A stretch of 64,000 bases of DNA from Treponema rectale. Its GTDB lineage: Bacteria > Spirochaetota > Spirochaetia > Treponematales > Treponemataceae. How positions within the stretch are numbered: position 1 is the stretch's first letter; the number at the start of each line of letters is the position of its first letter. The DNA is taken from positions 124,001 through 188,000 of the forward strand of contig NZ_JACHFR010000004.1 of assembly GCF_014202035.1 (NCBI RefSeq), read 5' to 3'. The notes beneath the pieces are model-generated. The model was not told the origin of the DNA. It did no database searches and worked only from the letters and a program-made list of their open reading frames with translations. A program made the position numbers and the translations under genes. Positions 61,862 to 64,000 of this stretch are shown piece after piece.

Positions 61862-62146
61862 TGACATACATTCTGTAGGTGCGGGCAAAGGGGCAGGCAG
61901 CGTGTTTACCGCGTGTAGTCTTCTGTCATTATCGGGTTTGACTCGATAATCCCTCTGCATGAGATTGCCCGGTCAAGCCGGACAATGACAGATGTGTAAA
62001 GTCGGACAATGACAAGGGTGACGAGTGCGGCAATGACAAGGGAGGCATGTCCGGAATGACAGTGGGCAGGCAGATTGTGTGTAATTTTTATCGTAAAATT
62101 GTTAAATATACTTAACAATTTTATAACAACATTGTAAACTACACTT
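61862..62146. repeat. intergenic stretch with decayed copies of the hairpin family
   Basis: No gene is seen in these 285 bases. They hold ATTATCG...CGATAAT (61928-61950), ATTGCCCGG-TCAAG-CCGGACAAT (61964-61986) and several AATGACA ends without partners. The AT-rich last part, about 62080-62146, probably carries the promoter of the ATPase gene, but no clear -35/-10 pair was chosen. Confidence 0.65.
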
Positions 62147-63343
62147 ATGGAAAAACTTACAGAACTCTTTAGAAAGAAAATTTCCTCAACAAGTCTGGAC
62201 TTTGTAAGAAGTCTTGAAAGCCAAATCAACTGGGATGCCAGGCTTATCTGTATACGTGGTGCCCGGGGAACCGGAAAAACAACCCTTATGCTGCAGCACA
62301 TAAAAAAGACATTCGGAAACAATCTTTCGAAAGTCATTTATGTAAGCCTTGACAATCTCTATTTTGCGGATAACTCCCTTGTAGATTTTGCAGACAGCTT
62401 TGCAAAGCGAGGTGGAACTCACATTTTTTTTGATGAAGTTCACAAATATCCTGACTGGTCAAAGGCTCTGAAAAATATCTACGATGATTATCCGGAGCTT
62501 CATATTGCCTTTACAGGTTCTTCCCTTCTTGAAATTCTTAACGCTCGTTCAGATTTAAGCCGCCGTGCCCTTGTGTATAATATTCAGGGGCTTTCTTTCA
62601 GGGAATATCTTAATCTGCTTGCAAAAACAGATTTTCCAGTCCTCACTCTGGAAGAGATTATTGAAAACCACGAAAGCATTTCTGCTGATGTTGTCTCTAA
62701 AATCAGGCCCTTTGAGTATTTTGAAGATTACTTAAAGTTCGGCTATTATCCTTATTTTTTAGAAGGAAAGGATGATTACTATGACAGGCTGAACGAAACC
62801 GTGAATATGATTCTTGAAGTAGAGCTTCCGCTTTTAAGAAAACTAGATGTCTCTTACATTGCAAGAATAAAGAAGCTTTTGACTGTGATTGGAAAATCAG
62901 CTCCATTTATTCCCAATACGACTGAGCTTGCCTCAAAGATTCAGATTGCCCGACAGACCCTTCTGCAATACTTCCAATATCTTGAAGAGTCGCGGTTAAT
63001 CTTTCAGGTGTTTAAGGAAAGCCGTGGTCTTGGAACTTTAGAAAAGCCTGACAAGATATTTTTGGAAAACACAAACCTCATGTTCCTTCTTGGAAAAGCA
63101 GAGACAAATACCGGTAATGTCCGTGAAACTTTTGCATTCAATCAACTGAGCAAGAATCACGAAGTCCTGTTTTCTGAACAGAGCGATTTTCTTGTGGATA
63201 AGAAAATCACCTTTGAAGTGGGCGGTAAAAATAAAAAGCGAAAACAGATAAAAGAAATTCCCGATTCTTTTATTCTGGCAGATGATATTGAATTTGGTAC
63301 AGACCGAAGAATTCCCCTCTGGCTTTTAGGATTTTTGTACTGA
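62147..63343 (+). CDS. AAA ATPase with DUF4143-type C-terminus
   Basis: A 398-residue ATPase of the AAA_14/DUF4143 group. Walker A is RGARGTGKTTLM (about residue 40), Walker B HIFFDEVHKYPDW and the sensor IAFTGSSLLEIL, followed by RRALVYNIQGLSFREYL, typical of this family. The C-terminal half, with an arginine-poor winged-helix-like part, ends in FEVGGKNKKRKQIKEIPDSF and IPLWLLGFLY. Such proteins are common in variable regions; their function is not known. It lies between two paralogous lipoprotein genes and may have arrived there with the repeats. Confidence 0.85.
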   Translation: MEKLTELFRKKISSTSLDFVRSLESQINWDARLICIRGARGTGKTTLMLQHIKKTFGNNLSKVIYVSLDNLYFADNSLVDFADSFAKRGGTHIFFDEVHKYPDWSKALKNIYDDYPELHIAFTGSSLLEILNARSDLSRRALVYNIQGLSFREYLNLLAKTDFPVLTLEEIIENHESISADVVSKIRPFEYFEDYLKFGYYPYFLEGKDDYYDRLNETVNMILEVELPLLRKLDVSYIARIKKLLTVIGKSAPFIPNTTELASKIQIARQTLLQYFQYLEESRLIFQVFKESRGLGTLEKPDKIFLENTNLMFLLGKAETNTGNVRETFAFNQLSKNHEVLFSEQSDFLVDKKITFEVGGKNKKRKQIKEIPDSFILADDIEFGTDRRIPLWLLGFLY

Positions 63344-63408
63344 AAGAACCAGGCAGGCTGGCGAAATATGTTGTGCGGACGAAATATGTCATGCTGACGA
63401 GAGCTGTC

Positions 63409-63429
63409 ATGCTGAACTTGATTCAGCAT
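63409..63429. repeat. dispersed hairpin before lipoprotein 3
   Basis: ATGCTGAA-CTTGA-TTCAGCAT is a perfect stem of the same family with a different base pair at one position, showing covariation against ATGCCGAA/TTCGGCAT. It lies 19 bases before the lipoprotein 3 start codon. Confidence 0.85.
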
Positions 63430-63447
63430 CAAAAAGGAGACGAATAT

Positions 63448-64000
63448 ATGAAGAAAAGGACATTGTTTACAAAACCGACTCTTTTGTGCGTGGGACTTTT
63501 GTTTTTTGCATCCTGCTCCGACCTGCTTGGTTTTCAGGAAGGAACGTCTTCTACCCGGAATTGTGGAAATGGTAAAGTTATCTTTAACGGCTCCATCTGC
63601 GTGACAGGTGCCCTACCTGTGAGTCTTAATGAGACCCTGAATCAAGTTCAGGGTGACAGTCATGCCGAACTTGATTCGGCATCCCTTGCACAGGAGATTC
63701 CGTGTCAAGCACGGAATGACAGCAGCGTTTCCCGCTCAGCCCTTCCTTCATTCATCATTGGCCCTGAATATTACTATTATGTTACCGCCACCCAGACAGA
63801 CGGAAGCGGTTCATTCACCATAAACAGCATAGAAGATTTAGATTTCTTTGATTTTTCCAGCGGCGTGACTTTTGCGCTTTCGCTTGGAAGCGGAACATGG
63901 CAAATAATAAGCGGCGTAAAAAGGTCTCCGACATTCTCTAGCGTGAATGCCAACACTGACCCAATAATCATGAGCGACACATATCCTGCAACCTTGTCCG
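63448..64000 (+). CDS. beta-helix lipoprotein 3, N-terminal part (runs off the window)
   Basis: The frame is open from ATG 63448, after AAAGGAG, to the end of the window, at least 184 residues. The signal peptide KRTLFTKPTLLCVGLLFFAS ends at the lipobox cysteine of ASCSD. The protein is a close paralogue of lipoprotein 2: GALPVSLNETLNQVQGDSHA, the repeat-derived SASLAQEIPCQARND, SVSRSALPSF and then YYYYVTATQTDGSGSFTINS. It carries three of the dispersed hairpins where lipoprotein 2 has five (63634-63717). The C-terminal portion is outside the window. Confidence 0.85.
   Translation, partial: MKKRTLFTKPTLLCVGLLFFASCSDLLGFQEGTSSTRNCGNGKVIFNGSICVTGALPVSLNETLNQVQGDSHAELDSASLAQEIPCQARNDSSVSRSALPSFIIGPEYYYYVTATQTDGSGSFTINSIEDLDFFDFSSGVTFALSLGSGTWQIISGVKRSPTFSSVNANTDPIIMSDTYPATLS
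63634..63717. repeat. three dispersed hairpins in lipoprotein 3
   Basis: The units ACCCTGAA-TCAAG-TTCAGGGT, ATGCCGAA-CTTGA-TTCGGCAT and ATTCCGTG-TCAAG-CACGGAAT follow one another in the same order and frame as the first three of lipoprotein 2. Confidence 0.9.

Noticed and set aside
1-64000. CRISPR arrays, rRNA or tRNA genes
   Set aside because: No regularly spaced direct repeats and no tRNA-like cloverleaf or rRNA text were recognised in any gap.

Overview
The window looks like a chromosomal segment of an anaerobic, low-GC, host-associated spirochaete, most likely a Treponema from gut, rumen or mouth. The reasons are desulfoferrodoxin and rubrerythrin instead of catalase, a four-subunit ferredoxin-dependent 2-oxoacid oxidoreductase, large lipoproteins with beta-helix repeats, and a LuxR / adenylate cyclase / FecR cluster. 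The genus is an inference from gene content; no rRNA or other marker gene is present.

Region by region: 1-2.8 kb holds the end of tcdA, two oxygen-defence genes, a DUF3737 beta-helix protein and an unknown protein. 2.9-16.2 kb is a defence and mobility island: a PLD-helicase-DUF3427 protein coupled to a NUDIX hydrolase, two toxin-antitoxin-like modules, a Pin/Mpi-type serine recombinase, a four-gene Dcm / MORC-type ATPase / Z1 / PD-(D/E)XK restriction system, an aldo/keto reductase pseudogene and other gene remains. 16.2-31.6 kb is a sulfur amino acid regulon of three operons: methyltransferase-mccB-mccA; metQNI plus a 2-oxoacid:ferredoxin oxidoreductase; and an acyl-CoA ligase, cystine-type ABC transporter, thiazoline-carboxylate hydrolase and aminotransferase. 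Each operon begins with a short unlisted gene for a cysteine-rich leader peptide (CCCPCC, CRSCCTSC, CFCC), and each leader promoter carries the same CCTA-N9-TAGG operator. This is the most striking system in the window: apparent repressor control plus cysteine-codon sensing applied three times to sulfur acquisition.

31.7-40.3 kb is an 8.5 kb mobile element of the recombinase-in-trio type. It is inserted exactly at the overlap of a Y-family polymerase gene and its small YolD-like partner, and it carries an AlbA-type ATPase and three secreted SH3b/YARHG proteins. 41.7-44.7 kb holds an acetyltransferase, a MocR regulator and a queuosine-precursor transporter preceded by a recognisable preQ1-I riboswitch with a terminator.

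44.8-64 kb holds a LuxR regulator, an adenylate/guanylate cyclase, a FecR-domain membrane protein, an outer-membrane-like protein and giant beta-helix lipoproteins, which look like one signalling and surface cluster. The two last lipoprotein genes are paralogues separated by a DUF4143 ATPase. Their N-termini and the spaces around them are full of a dispersed family of perfect hairpins with the loop TCAAG/CTTGA and covarying stems, some translated in frame.

All functional calls come from reading motifs by eye; no database search was possible.
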